A DNA stretch of 64,000 nt from Candidatus Aminicenantota bacterium. Its GTDB lineage: Bacteria; Acidobacteriota; Aminicenantia; Aminicenantales; UBA4085. Under the pieces are notes generated by a model that saw only the letters and a list, made by a program, of their open reading frames with translations, had not been told where the DNA came from and did no database searches. The first letter of the stretch is position 1. Every line of letters begins with the position of its first letter. The translations under genes were made by a program, and so were the position numbers. Of this stretch, positions 8,354 through 17,026 are shown in pieces. The stretch is from assembly GCA_017883285.1 (NCBI GenBank), contig JADGNV010000013.1, forward strand, positions 1 through 64,000, read 5' to 3'.

Positions 8354-9466
8354 TTAGGGCTCCGGCCGGTAGCCATTGCAGGCTTCGGAGACGATCTTCC
8401 ATTCCTTCTTCTCGAGGGTGATGTCCATGGGCAGGCTTGTCACGGTCCGATGGATCTCTTCGGTAAGCGGGAGCTTTTCGGCGGACCATTCAGCGTATGC
8501 CTTCTGGAGGTGCGGGGGGATGGGATAATGAATGGCGGTCTCGACTCCGCTATGCTTGAGGTGGGCCTGGAACGACTCCCGGTCATCCGTCCGGACCACG
8601 AACTGGTGCCAAACGTGGGCTTCTTCCGGCATAGCCGCGTCCGGAAGGACGATCAGAGGATTGCAGATTTGATCGAGGTAAAAACGGGCCATGGCCCGCC
8701 TCCGATCGTTCTCCCGGTCGAGGTATTTGAGCTTGACGAGAAGGACCGCCGCCTGCATCTCGTCGAGCCGGCTGTTAACCCCTTTATAGAGGTTCTCATA
8801 CTTGAGGCGGGACCCGTAGTTGCGCAAAGCCGCGATCGTTTCGGCCAGTTTTGCGTCATTGGTCGTGACGGCCCCAGCGTCGCCGAGCGCCCCCAGGTTC
8901 TTCGTGGGATAGAAGCTGAAGCCGCTCGCATCGCCGAGGTTCCCGGCCCGGCGGCCGCCGAGGACGGCGCCGTGGGACTGGGCGGAATCCTCGATGATCT
9001 TCAAGCCGTGTTTTTCGGCGACCTCCCCCATTTTTCGGGAATAGCCGAGCCGCCCGTAGAGATGGACGACCAGGATGGCCCGGGTCCTCTTGGTGATCTT
9101 TTCCTCGAGACGGTCGGGGTCGATATTGAAGGTCCCCGGGCCGGGTTCAACGGGGACGGGTTTGAGACGATTCGCCGAGACCGCTAAAATAGAGGCGATG
9201 TAGGTATTGGCCGGGACCAGAACCTCGTCGCCGTCAGTTAGAATCCCCAACTCCCGGTAGGCGCGGAAGATGAGGATCAGCGCGTCAAGTCCGTTTGCGA
9301 CGCCGATGGCGTGCCTGACGCCGCAGTATCTCGCAAACTCGCGCTCGAATTCGAGGCCGCAGTTCCCGAGAATGTACCAGCCGGAATCGACGACCCGGGT
9401 GATCGCCTCGATCAGCTCTTGACGATGGAGGTCGTTGATCTTCTTTAGGTTGAGGAAGGTCACCAT
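8354..9466 (-). CDS. fdtB: dTDP-3-keto-6-deoxyhexose 3-aminotransferase (FdtB/QdtB type)
   Basis: A 370-residue DegT/DnrJ/EryC1/StrS aminotransferase. Motifs: [70 protein letters not shown] is the region holding the PLP-binding Asp and the Schiff-base Lys (split here into its parts [13 protein letters not shown]). These match FdtB/QdtB enzymes that make dTDP-Fuc3N or dTDP-Qui3N. The ATG at 9466 shares a base with the TGA of the preceding gene (TGATG). That preceding gene encodes the 3,4-ketoisomerase and N-acyltransferase of the same pathway, and rmlA/rmlB (24-27 kb) supply dTDP-4-keto-6-deoxyglucose. Whether the product is the galacto or gluco isomer is not clear. Confidence 0.88.
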   Translation of the reverse strand: MVTFLNLKKINDLHRQELIEAITRVVDSGWYILGNCGLEFEREFARYCGVRHAIGVANGLDALILIFRAYRELGILTDGDEVLVPANTYIASILAVSANRLKPVPVEPGPGTFNIDPDRLEEKITKRTRAILVVHLYGRLGYSRKMGEVAEKHGLKIIEDSAQSHGAVLGGRRAGNLGDASGFSFYPTKNLGALGDAGAVTTNDAKLAETIAALRNYGSRLKYENLYKGVNSRLDEMQAAVLLVKLKYLDRENDRRRAMARFYLDQICNPLIVLPDAAMPEEAHVWHQFVVRTDDRESFQAHLKHSGVETAIHYPIPPHLQKAYAEWSAEKLPLTEEIHRTVTSLPMDITLEKKEWKIVSEACNGYRPEP

Positions 9467-10413
9467 CAGGGCGTTATGCTTTCTTTTTTTAAACGGAGGA
9501 ACTCGTCGTAATCCCGGATGTAGTCCTCGGCCATGTAGACCTCGGACGCCAGCACAAGGAGAACAGCATCCGGCGAATATTTGTACTGGACGCTCCAGAC
9601 GAGAGGCGGGACATGGAGGCCGATGTTGTTCCTGTCGAGGAGGATCTCCTCCCGCTGGGACCCATCGTCGACGACGACGGAACACGATCCTTGGATGCAG
9701 ATCATGAACTGGTGAAGCTCACGGTGGGCATGCTCGCCCCGAACGGTCCGCGTCGGCACGTCGAAGACGAAAAAAAATCTTTTTGGATGAAACGGTAGGA
9801 ACTGGCCGATCTCGGCGAAAGACAACGTGCCGCGCATATCCTTGATGAGCGGAAGATTCAGGACCTGGACGCCCCTCACCTTCGCTGGCCTACGGCTAGG
9901 GCTCTCGCTTTCGGTCGGCGAGGCTCGGAGCGTTTTCCGCAGATCAGAGGCGTCCACATAGCCCCGGATCTCGGCCGGATTCCCGGCGACCACTGCGAAG
10001 GCCGGGACATCTCGCGTTACGACCGCCCCAGCACCGATCATGGAGGCGTCCCCGATCGTCAGGCCCGGAAGGATGGTGGCGTTGGCCCCGATGGAGGCGC
10101 CTTTCCGGACCAGCGTCTTAGCGAACCTGGTCGGATATTGTTTACTGCGGGGGAAGGCATCGTTAGTGAAGGTCGCGTTCGGGCCGATGAACACATCGTC
10201 TTCGATCTCAATTCCGTCCCAGACCTGGACCCCGCATTTGATCGTGACCCGATCGCCGATCTTGATGTCATTTTCGATGAAAACGTGATCGCAGATATTG
10301 CAGTCTTTTCCAATAACGGCCCCGGGCAAGATATGGACAAAAGCCCAGACCCGCGTGCCTTCTCCGATATGTTCAGATTCGACGATGGCTTGAGGATGTT
10401 TGAAATATATCAT
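9466..10413 (-). CDS. Bifunctional N-acyltransferase / 3,4-ketoisomerase (WxcM-like)
   Basis: A 315-residue fusion. Residues 1 to about 155 form a left-handed beta-helix acyltransferase ([20 protein letters not shown], then [12 protein letters not shown]-type repeats and [13 protein letters not shown]). Residues from about 180 form a cupin of the FdtA/QdtA ketoisomerase family ([37 protein letters not shown]). WxcM of Xanthomonas has the same two-domain order. Together with the adjacent aminotransferase it would convert dTDP-4-keto-6-deoxyglucose to an N-acylated 3-amino sugar. The ATG at 10413 is preceded by GTGAGG and lies seven bases after the upstream stop; an in-frame start at 10464 would overlap the cyclase gene. 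Confidence 0.9.
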   Translation of the reverse strand: MIYFKHPQAIVESEHIGEGTRVWAFVHILPGAVIGKDCNICDHVFIENDIKIGDRVTIKCGVQVWDGIEIEDDVFIGPNATFTNDAFPRSKQYPTRFAKTLVRKGASIGANATILPGLTIGDASMIGAGAVVTRDVPAFAVVAGNPAEIRGYVDASDLRKTLRASPTESESPSRRPAKVRGVQVLNLPLIKDMRGTLSFAEIGQFLPFHPKRFFFVFDVPTRTVRGEHAHRELHQFMICIQGSCSVVVDDGSQREEILLDRNNIGLHVPPLVWSVQYKYSPDAVLLVLASEVYMAEDYIRDYDEFLRLKKESITP

Positions 10414-10420
10414 GTAAACC

Positions 10421-11497
10421 TCACCCAGGCCGCGAAAAATCCAAATGAAAATAATCTTGGACAATTTGCTTGAAAGCGCTGTCCAAGGGAATCTTTTTTT
10501 TTATGAGTTGACCGGGCCGCTCGGCCAGGATGCAGACAAGATCTTGGTCCACATTTTTCTTGTCTCTTTGGAGAGCTTCAAAATACGTTTCCGGGATATG
10601 TCGATCCCAATGAAACTCAGGAAAATTCCAGGACAGCAGGACATGAAGGTCCTCGAAGGTCTGCCGGGACATCAATCCGGCAACGAGGGAGACATAGTTG
10701 GCGAGATCCATTCCGATCGTGACAGCCTGCCCGTGACTGATTTCATAATGGGTTAAGGTTTCTAGGGCATGGCCAAAGGTGTGGCCGTAGTTGAACTTAT
10801 TGCGCTCGTTCTTGTCGAACTCGTCGACCTCGATCACGGCCTTTTTGATCGAGAGACTTTCCCAGATGAATTCCTTCAGGCCGGATCGGTTCCTCATAAT
10901 ATCCTGATAGCGGTCGATCATTTTTCTCAAGGATGCACTCCCCGAGTAGATAAAATAATGCATCATTTCCCCGATGCCGGACTTGATGTCTTTTTCTTCC
11001 AGAGAATCCAGAAAGGAAATATCGCTGTAAATCTGCGAAGGAGGATAGAAATTCCCGACCAAGTTCTTTTTATCTCCCAGATTGATCGACGTTTTACCGC
11101 CGATACAGCTGTCAGCCTGGGCGAGGAGCGTCGTCGGAAAAAAGACCCAATCGATGCCGCGGTAGAGGATCGAGGCCGTAAAGGCCGTGACGTCCTGAAG
11201 GATCCCGCCGCCCACGGCCACGAGTTTTTGGGTCTTGCGAAATCCGCGAGAAACGAGCCTTTCGATGACGTCCTTGCATTTATCGATGGTTTTATAATGT
11301 TCGAGAGCTTCGAACAAAAGAGAGGAGTCAGGTTGGAGCCAGGGAGTAAATCTGGTTTTGAAAAGGTCGGAGACCTTTGAATCGAGGATGAGGAAAGCTC
11401 CTGAATCGAGCTCCCGCTTCAAAAACACCGTGAAATCGTCGACGAAGTCCAGCGAATAAGGGCGAATCTTGGATTGGATCGCCAGGCGATCAGACAT
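10421..11497 (-). CDS. 3-dehydroquinate-synthase-like sugar-phosphate cyclase
   Basis: A 358-residue member of the DHQS-like superfamily, NAD- and metal-dependent cyclases of sugar phosphates. NAD-binding VGGGILQDVTAFTAS, FFPTTLLAQADSCIGGKTSINL, and the metal ligands Glu in GIGEMMHY, His in YGHTFGHALE and His in ISHGQAV are present. GGAGG nine to ten bases upstream supports the ATG at 11497, which overlaps the SDR stop. Placement in a sugar cluster away from aromatic-pathway genes suggests a cyclitol or related sugar rather than shikimate-pathway DHQS, but a true AroB cannot be ruled out. Codons for KKK near the C-terminus form a nine-A run (10494-10502). Confidence 0.82.
   Translation of the reverse strand: MSDRLAIQSKIRPYSLDFVDDFTVFLKRELDSGAFLILDSKVSDLFKTRFTPWLQPDSSLLFEALEHYKTIDKCKDVIERLVSRGFRKTQKLVAVGGGILQDVTAFTASILYRGIDWVFFPTTLLAQADSCIGGKTSINLGDKKNLVGNFYPPSQIYSDISFLDSLEEKDIKSGIGEMMHYFIYSGSASLRKMIDRYQDIMRNRSGLKEFIWESLSIKKAVIEVDEFDKNERNKFNYGHTFGHALETLTHYEISHGQAVTIGMDLANYVSLVAGLMSRQTFEDLHVLLSWNFPEFHWDRHIPETYFEALQRDKKNVDQDLVCILAERPGQLIKKKIPLDSAFKQIVQDYFHLDFSRPG
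10494..10502 (-). repeat. A9 homopolymer inside cyclase gene
   Basis: Nine T on the plus strand (AAA-rich Lys codons on the coding strand) near the 3' end of the cyclase gene. The frame is intact here. It is a second potentially slippery run in the same operon as the A10 run at 5579-5588. Confidence 0.8.
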
Positions 11498-12242
11498 TAA
11501 CGAATCCTCCATCGACGACGATGTTTTGTCCGGCGATATACGTATTCAGAGAACTGCATAGAAACAAGACGACTTTGGATATTTCTTCAGGGAGAGCAAA
11601 CCTGCGAATCGGCACTTGGCGGACCAAATCATTCATTTCCACTTCGCTGAGGATGCGCCGCGTCAAATCGGTCAGGACGAAACCCGGAGAAACCGCATTG
11701 ACCAGAATGTTAAAGCGGGCCAGGTCGATCGCGGCCGAAACCGTCAAGCCGCGGACGCCGAACTTCGTGATCGAATAGAGGGACCTTTTTTCCTTGCTGA
11801 TCACACCGAAAATGGAGGCGATATTCACGATCCGTCCAAATCCGTTCTTTTTCATGATCGGACTGATCGCGCGAATGATCCTGAAGGGGCCTTCTAAATT
11901 GACCGCTAAAAGATCTTCCCAATCCTTGACCAAGGTTTGGTCGATGGGATTGATTCGGTTAATGCCGGCATTATTGACACAAATATCGACTCTGCTCCAG
12001 GCGGAGAGGCTTTTCAGAAATAGCTCTAAGCTTTTTCGGTTCGTGAAATCGACAGGATAGTATTTTTTTAAAGCGCCTTTGCGTATCTGCTCGACACGAC
12101 CCACTGATTTGGGTCGGCGTTTTTCGAGCCCGGTCAAGATGAGATGAGCGCCGAGCCGGGCGAAATCCTCCGCGATCCGTAAACCGATACCGCTCGTGGC
12201 TCCCGTTACGAGGACGATTTTTCCTTTGAAGTCGATCTTCAT
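11490..12242 (-). CDS. Short-chain dehydrogenase/reductase (FabG-like)
   Basis: A 250-residue classical SDR. The cofactor motif TGATSGIG lies near residue 14, NNAGINRINPID is present, and the catalytic pair is in YSITKFG after NIASIFG. VSPGFVLTDLTRR and the C-terminal IAGQNIVVDGG ending are typical of FabG-like reductases. In this cluster it most likely oxidises or reduces a hydroxyl on the cyclitol or sugar acid handled by its neighbours rather than acting in fatty-acid synthesis. Its stop overlaps the cyclase start by eight bases, so the two are translationally coupled. Confidence 0.88.
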   Translation of the reverse strand: MKIDFKGKIVLVTGATSGIGLRIAEDFARLGAHLILTGLEKRRPKSVGRVEQIRKGALKKYYPVDFTNRKSLELFLKSLSAWSRVDICVNNAGINRINPIDQTLVKDWEDLLAVNLEGPFRIIRAISPIMKKNGFGRIVNIASIFGVISKEKRSLYSITKFGVRGLTVSAAIDLARFNILVNAVSPGFVLTDLTRRILSEVEMNDLVRQVPIRRFALPEEISKVVLFLCSSLNTYIAGQNIVVDGGFVNV

Positions 12243-12259
12243 GTTTCTCTCGCGCGATC

Positions 12260-13180
12260 CTATCCAAGCCCTTTCAGAAGATTTTCGACGGCTTCAGTTT
12301 CCATTTGTAGGCGGCATTCCCGGGTATAGGAGCCGACGTGGGGTGTGAGCAGGACGTTGGAGAAAGCACTCAATGGACCACTGTAAGGCTCACTTTTGAA
12401 CGTATCCAGCCAAGCGCCCGCGATTCGGCCGCTTTCTAAATTCGTTTTCAACGCATCCTCCGACATGACTCCGCCGCGGGCCGCGTTAAGAATGAAAATT
12501 CCGCGTTTCATGAGGGCGAATTCTTTGTCTCCCAAAACGCATGTCTCGCCGCCGCTGTGGAGGGAAATGATGTCAGCTTGGGGTAGGGCTTGTTCGAGGG
12601 ACATTCGCCGATAGGGTCGAACGTCTTCGTCCTGGAGAAACGGATCCACGATGAGAAGTGTGACGTGAAAAGGTTTCAGAAGTTCGGCGACGCGGCGGCC
12701 GATCCGGCCGAACCCGATGATTATGACGGTTTTACCTTCAACTTGAAACCCGATCTTCTTATCCCAGAGACCGTTGTGCAAGGCATTGTCCATCGCGGAA
12801 ACCATCCTCACGAGACAGATCATGGCCCCCACCGTCAGTTCTGCGACCGCTTCCGTCGGACCGGCCGGCGTCGAAAAAACTTGGATCCCCAGTTCTTTGG
12901 CCGCTCCGACATCGACATTCGAGATCCCCGAGCCTACCCGGGACACGACGCGGAGTTTCGATTTGAGAAGGACATCGCGGTCGATCGTTTCCAACCCGGC
13001 GATGAGGCCGATGGTATCGTCGGTCAGGAGCTGCAGAAGCTCCTGTTTGGTCAGCTTCCTCTTGTAAGGATTGTCGACGACCTCATAGCCAGCGGAACGC
13101 AGTTTGAGAAGCGGGGTCGTGTCCGTGGCCGCGAAGGTGGACGGACCGATGAGGATTTTTTTCGATGGTCCCGATTTCAA
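12260..13180 (-). CDS. D-isomer 2-hydroxyacid dehydrogenase (phosphoglycerate-dehydrogenase-like)
   Basis: A 306-residue NAD-dependent D-2-hydroxyacid dehydrogenase. SRVGSGISNVDVGAAKELGI and AVAELTVGAMICLVR are typical of the phosphoglycerate dehydrogenase group. The Rossmann motif is VIIIGFGRIGRRVAELL; NAARGGVM holds the substrate-binding Arg, and LLTPHVGSYTRE supplies the catalytic His. There is no ACT domain. I place the start at TTG 13180 because AAGGAG lies six bases upstream; TTG 13195 is also possible but has the SD inside the coding region. In a sugar cluster it may act on a 2-hydroxy or 2-keto sugar acid, an inference from the nearby aldolase and cytidylyltransferase. Confidence 0.87.
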   Translation of the reverse strand: MKSGPSKKILIGPSTFAATDTTPLLKLRSAGYEVVDNPYKRKLTKQELLQLLTDDTIGLIAGLETIDRDVLLKSKLRVVSRVGSGISNVDVGAAKELGIQVFSTPAGPTEAVAELTVGAMICLVRMVSAMDNALHNGLWDKKIGFQVEGKTVIIIGFGRIGRRVAELLKPFHVTLLIVDPFLQDEDVRPYRRMSLEQALPQADIISLHSGGETCVLGDKEFALMKRGIFILNAARGGVMSEDALKTNLESGRIAGAWLDTFKSEPYSGPLSAFSNVLLTPHVGSYTRECRLQMETEAVENLLKGLG

Positions 13181-13201
13181 GGTTGTCTCCTTCAAAGCAA
13201 C

Positions 13202-13552
13202 TCACGAAGTCACGTTCTTGATGTGCCAGAGGACACCTTCATGATCAACGAAAAAATAGACCTTCCCGGTCGGGGAATCGAGCTCTTTTTCGATGGGAAA
13301 TCCAAGGTGCGTGATGAACTCTTTGGCCTGAGGCCGGCGGAGGCAGGGATTACAGAATCCGCTCGCCAGCGGTTTGTCCGTAGTCCTTTTTTTCTTGACT
13401 TCGATATGAAGACCTTGCGGCGACGTGAACATAGACGTACCGCTCGAGGAAATGACTTCGAAGGCCCCTCCCTCGAATATTGTCCTTAAAAAACGGCCGT
13501 ATTCCTGAATGTCATCAACATGGACTTCGATGTGATCGAATAAAACGCTCAC
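13202..13552 (-). CDS. VOC/glyoxalase-fold protein
   Basis: A 116-residue protein with the paired beta-alpha-beta-beta-beta pattern of the vicinal-oxygen-chelate fold: FDHIEVHVDDIQEYGRFLRT, then MFTSPQGLHIEV, and a C-terminal strand FVDHEGVLWHI. I favour GTG 13552 because AAGGAG is seven bases upstream; TTG 13558 would overlap the preceding stop. VOC proteins in sugar clusters may be epimerases or isomerases, but nothing in the sequence fixes a reaction. It overlaps or abuts both neighbours and belongs to the operon. Confidence 0.72.
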   Translation of the reverse strand: MSVLFDHIEVHVDDIQEYGRFLRTIFEGGAFEVISSSGTSMFTSPQGLHIEVKKKRTTDKPLASGFCNPCLRRPQAKEFITHLGFPIEKELDSPTGKVYFFVDHEGVLWHIKNVTS

Positions 13553-13554
13553 AT

Positions 13555-14184
13555 TCAAACTCCTTCTCGGCTATGCCGCAATTTGTTTTGAAACCAATGG
13601 GAGAGGATGTGATTAATGATCAAATGGAAGTCTTCAACGGGTCCGTATTCGCCCGGGAGCGTATCGACGTGGACGACGACATCACAGAGGGCTTTCGCCT
13701 CTCCGCCGCCAAAGCCCACGAAACCGATGATGCGGCCTCCTTGGGATCTGACCCATCGCGCGGCCTTGAGAATATTCGGCGAGTTGCCGCTCGCCGAGAT
13801 CAAAAGGAGCCGGTCCCCGGGCCGGTAATGCACTCGGAGTTGGTGGAGGAAGACATCCTCGTACCCGACGTCGTTAGCGATGGCGGTCAGGGCCGAGACG
13901 TTATCGGTGAGGGGGAGGATCCGAAAGGGGGCATCCGTTCCCGTCTTCTTGAGGATGTCGAATCCGAGGTCGTTCCCCATGGATGTGGCGGTGGAGGCGG
14001 ACCCTCCGTTCCCGATAACGAATAGGGCGCTCCCCCGGGCGCGCGCGTCTTCAAATTCCTCCCCCAAAGCATTCATGCACGACGCGTCGAATTGGGCGAA
14101 AAGCCGCGCCAGGTAATTCAGGTATCCCTCGGTAAAGCCCTTGAGGTCATTTATGTTCCGATAGATTTCATCGATGTTGTTCAT
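13555..14184 (-). CDS. GmhA-like SIS-domain sugar isomerase
   Basis: A 209-residue SIS-domain protein. FVIGNGGSASTATSMGNDLG resembles the GmhA (sedoheptulose-7-phosphate isomerase) phosphate-binding loop, and LLISASGNSPNILKAARW is the second phosphosugar-binding motif. GmhA converts sedoheptulose 7-phosphate to glycero-manno-heptose 7-phosphate; related SIS enzymes interconvert aldose and ketose phosphates. No heptose kinase or heptose-phosphate nucleotidyltransferase is in the window. The ATG at 14184 overlaps the previous stop as ATGA, so the longer in-frame extension is not needed. It may supply the phosphosugar for the adjacent cyclase or aldolase. Confidence 0.82.
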   Translation of the reverse strand: MNNIDEIYRNINDLKGFTEGYLNYLARLFAQFDASCMNALGEEFEDARARGSALFVIGNGGSASTATSMGNDLGFDILKKTGTDAPFRILPLTDNVSALTAIANDVGYEDVFLHQLRVHYRPGDRLLLISASGNSPNILKAARWVRSQGGRIIGFVGFGGGEAKALCDVVVHVDTLPGEYGPVEDFHLIINHILSHWFQNKLRHSREGV

Positions 14185-15242
14185 TCCAGCCTCACTAAGG
14201 GCCTCCCGGGGTCTTCTATTTGAATTTTGGCCTTCCACGCCGGATCCGCGTTGTAGATCTTGAAGACCAGCTCCATGATCCTCAATGCATCCTGGCCGTT
14301 GCCGTTTTTAACGGGTTTGTCGTTGGTGATGAGCTCGGCGAATTCGTCGACCTCGCGCTTCCATGAGAAATCCTCAAGGTAAGAGGTGATGATTTCGCCG
14401 AACGAGCCGAGATTCGAGCCTTCCTCCCGTTGAACGATCTTCAGCTTTTCCTCTCCGTAACTCTTCGAGCCGGATAAAATTCCCGTCAGTTCCAGGAGGG
14501 CTTCCTGGAGGCTAATTTCGAGTCTGAACTTGTGCTGCCACTGCGTCGCGGTCGAATGGAGCATCGCTACGCAACCCGCAGAGGTCCTCATGATGGCATA
14601 CGCATTGTCTTCGACATTGTGGTTCCAGTAATCGTTGGAGACGAAGCTTTTAATTTCGACAAACTCACCTGCGAAATATCGCATCATGTCCAACATGTGA
14701 ATGCCCTGATCGAGAAGGATGCCCCCGCCTGCCAGTTTTCGTTCGGATCTCCATCCCCCGGAGAAAGGGATGATGCTGCTTTTCCCATACACTCCACGCA
14801 GGTTGATGATCTTTCCGAATCGGCCGGAATCGATGATCCTTTTCGCTTCCATGACGGAATCGTGATAACGGTGATTGAAGCCGTATTTCAATTTCAGCCC
14901 CGGATACCGTCTTTCGACTTCGATCACTTTGCGGGTGTCCTGGACGGTGCAAGCCGGCGGCTTTTCGCAGAAGACATGGAGGCCATTCTCGAGGCCGGCC
15001 ATCGTCACTTCGGCGGCGAGATAATTGGGCAGAGAAACGAAGAGGATATCTAGGTTTTCCCCGAATAATTTTTCGTAAGTTTTAAAAAACTTGAGCCCGT
15101 CGGAGAAAACGCCTTCTTGGGCGAATTGAATATCGCTGACGGCGACCGTCTGCAACGACGGATTCTGGTCGATCCAGATCCGGCGGCGCTTGCCCACGAC
15201 TCCGTATCCGGCTATGCCGACTCTGAGCGATTCTTTCTTCAT
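14181..15242 (-). CDS. Gfo/Idh/MocA-family oxidoreductase
   Basis: A 353-residue NAD(P)-dependent sugar dehydrogenase. The N-terminal dinucleotide motif is VGIAGYGVVGKRRR, and FCEKPPACTVQDTRKV is the hallmark EKP segment near residue 95. GGGILLDQGIHMLDMMRYF provides the Asp-x3-His pair commonly used in catalysis. The family oxidises or reduces sugar rings, often nucleotide sugars or inositols. The cluster also has a cyclase, so a cyclitol or UDP-sugar substrate is plausible but unproven. It overlaps the SIS-domain gene by four bases. Confidence 0.9.
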   Translation of the reverse strand: MKKESLRVGIAGYGVVGKRRRIWIDQNPSLQTVAVSDIQFAQEGVFSDGLKFFKTYEKLFGENLDILFVSLPNYLAAEVTMAGLENGLHVFCEKPPACTVQDTRKVIEVERRYPGLKLKYGFNHRYHDSVMEAKRIIDSGRFGKIINLRGVYGKSSIIPFSGGWRSERKLAGGGILLDQGIHMLDMMRYFAGEFVEIKSFVSNDYWNHNVEDNAYAIMRTSAGCVAMLHSTATQWQHKFRLEISLQEALLELTGILSGSKSYGEEKLKIVQREEGSNLGSFGEIITSYLEDFSWKREVDEFAELITNDKPVKNGNGQDALRIMELVFKIYNADPAWKAKIQIEDPGRPLVRLE

Positions 15243-15248
15243 CTGCCG

Positions 15249-16226
15249 TTACTTCCTGGCGATAGCTCTCATATGGGAGCTGAAACGGTGGTTTTTGATC
15301 CACGTTTGCAGTTCTCTCTTGGCTTGGTCCGTGCCATGGTCGCTGACCGTCTTGAAAAACCGGCCAGGGTCCGTTCCTTCATTCTGGTAGATCCCTTCCA
15401 CGATGTCCCAATCGAGCTCCCCGGGTGTCGTAACGTTTAATGTCTCGAAACCGGCACGTTCGAGGAGTCCCGAGATGGCCCGAGGATTGAAAAAATTGAG
15501 ATGATTGGGAGGAAAAACGCTTTTGGATCGCTCCCAGAGGAGTTGAATGTCGAAACCGAGGCCATTGAGCGTCGTCAGAAGAAAATAGCCACCCGGCTTG
15601 AGGAGAGAGAAAATTTTCTTCAGGAATTCCTGGGGGGCATAGATATGTTCGAACAGTTCGAAGGCGGTTAAAAGGTCGAACTGCGGTGACGGGTCCATTT
15701 CCTCCAGCATGCGTTCGATAACGGAAACCCCCTTGGACCGACAGATCGAAGCCATATCAGCCGACGGTTCGATCGCGACTAAGTCTGCGCCCATCCAAAT
15801 CTTTTTCAATTCCTGTAGAAAAAGGCCGAATCCGGCTCCGACATCACCGATCCGTCCCTGGCTAAGTCCCGGGAATTCAGCGCCGATGAATTCCGCGCGT
15901 GGCTTGAAAATCTTTTCTCTGCGGATTTCTGCCACGGGGAGGAAGAATTCCTCGACCCAATATTTCGTCGACCGGGAATTCTCGTAGATCCGTTTGAGCT
16001 CTTGATACGGGGGTCGGGGGTTAACGAAGAGCGTCTCGCAATCCCGGCACTGGACATAATGAAAGCCGAATTTCTCAAATTGAAAAGCGTGGCTCGTCGA
16101 TGCACAGCCGGGGCAGGCTATGGAGACGAATGAGGACTTATCCCGGAGGAGCGTTTCGGAATCCTGCCGGACCAATTCGAGATACTCGTTTAAGGCTTCC
16201 CGGTTGCGGATTTCTTGTTCTTTCAT
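15249..16226 (-). CDS. Class I SAM-dependent methyltransferase with N-terminal zinc-ribbon
   Basis: A 325-residue methyltransferase. Residues about 40-62 contain CPGC and CRDC pairs that resemble a small zinc ribbon, followed by LFVNPRP. The SAM site is RIGDVGAGFGLFLQEL, with FDLLTAFELFEHIYAPQEFL as the acidic and post-II motifs. FPPNHLNFFNPRAISGLLERAGF is common in polysaccharide-cluster type 11/12 methyltransferases. It probably O-methylates a glycan sugar or chain end; the target is unknown. It sits between the cytidylyltransferase and the oxidoreductase with gaps of three to six bases. Confidence 0.87.
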   Translation of the reverse strand: MKEQEIRNREALNEYLELVRQDSETLLRDKSSFVSIACPGCASTSHAFQFEKFGFHYVQCRDCETLFVNPRPPYQELKRIYENSRSTKYWVEEFFLPVAEIRREKIFKPRAEFIGAEFPGLSQGRIGDVGAGFGLFLQELKKIWMGADLVAIEPSADMASICRSKGVSVIERMLEEMDPSPQFDLLTAFELFEHIYAPQEFLKKIFSLLKPGGYFLLTTLNGLGFDIQLLWERSKSVFPPNHLNFFNPRAISGLLERAGFETLNVTTPGELDWDIVEGIYQNEGTDPGRFFKTVSDHGTDQAKRELQTWIKNHRFSSHMRAIARK

Positions 16227-16229
16227 GGT

Positions 16230-17000
16230 TTATCGGAGATATGTTTTGACAAGAGGGTCGAGGGCGAGCATGTGCCGCACCCGAATAAGGTCCTCCGGAG
16301 TGTCGATGGAACTGGTGCGATGACTTGTCCGTCCGGCCTTAATGTCGATCCCGTGTTCGAGGAACCTATTCATATCCACGGATTCGATGATCTCCAGGGG
16401 GGTAGGCGTCAGCCCGATGTATTTTAAAAGACTTTCCCTGCGGAAAAGGATGAGGCCGAGTTGTTTCCACATCGGGACGATCCCTTTGAATTTTTTTGTG
16501 GAAGGAATAGGCTCTCTCGAAAAATAGAGAATGTTGTCGTGCAGACCGAGAACGACCTTGACGGTGTTCGGATCTAGGAATTCCTCCCAGCTTTCGATTT
16601 TAGCGATGAGATTTACAACCTCGACCGCCTCTCCGACGGCGATGGGCTTTACAAGCGCGTCGAGCATTCCCGGAACGAGCATCGGCTCATCTCCCTGGAT
16701 CATGGCCGCGTAATCAATCCGGATTCCTGTGATTTGTTCGATCTTCAAAAGAGCCTCACCCGTCCTGTCCGAAGCCCTTTGGTGGGATGAGGCAGTCATG
16801 ACAGCCCGACCGCCGACGCTTTCAATATAGTCGGAGATCTCGGCGTCGCAGGTTGCGACCCAGACATCGCTGAACGAAGCACACATTTTGCTTCGGAAAT
16901 AGACATGGCCGATCATGGGCATGCCGAGGATATCAGCCATCGGTTTGTTCGGGAACCTGGTCGAGTCCATCCGGGCGGGAATGACGCCAACAATGTTCAT
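16230..17000 (-). CDS. KdsB-like cytidylyltransferase (CMP-sugar-acid synthetase)
   Basis: A roughly 256-residue enzyme of the CMP-Kdo synthetase group. It starts IVGVIPARMDSTRFPNKPMADILGMPMIGHV, the classic signature (here split as IPARMDSTRFPNKPM and GMPMIGHV), has DVWVATCDAEISDYI, and IQGDEPML with the metal-binding Asp. These enzymes transfer CMP from CTP to a 3-deoxy-ulosonic acid. The family start fits ATG 17000. A TTG at 17030 has AAGGA five bases upstream and would add ten residues, so the start is not certain. It could be housekeeping KdsB or a dedicated enzyme for an ulosonic acid in this polymer; the pyruvate aldolase two genes away favours the latter. Confidence 0.85.
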   Translation of the reverse strand: MNIVGVIPARMDSTRFPNKPMADILGMPMIGHVYFRSKMCASFSDVWVATCDAEISDYIESVGGRAVMTASSHQRASDRTGEALLKIEQITGIRIDYAAMIQGDEPMLVPGMLDALVKPIAVGEAVEVVNLIAKIESWEEFLDPNTVKVVLGLHDNILYFSREPIPSTKKFKGIVPMWKQLGLILFRRESLLKYIGLTPTPLEIIESVDMNRFLEHGIDIKAGRTSHRTSSIDTPEDLIRVRHMLALDPLVKTYLR

Positions 17001-17026
17001 AGGATCGTTCCGGACAGGGAGAATAT

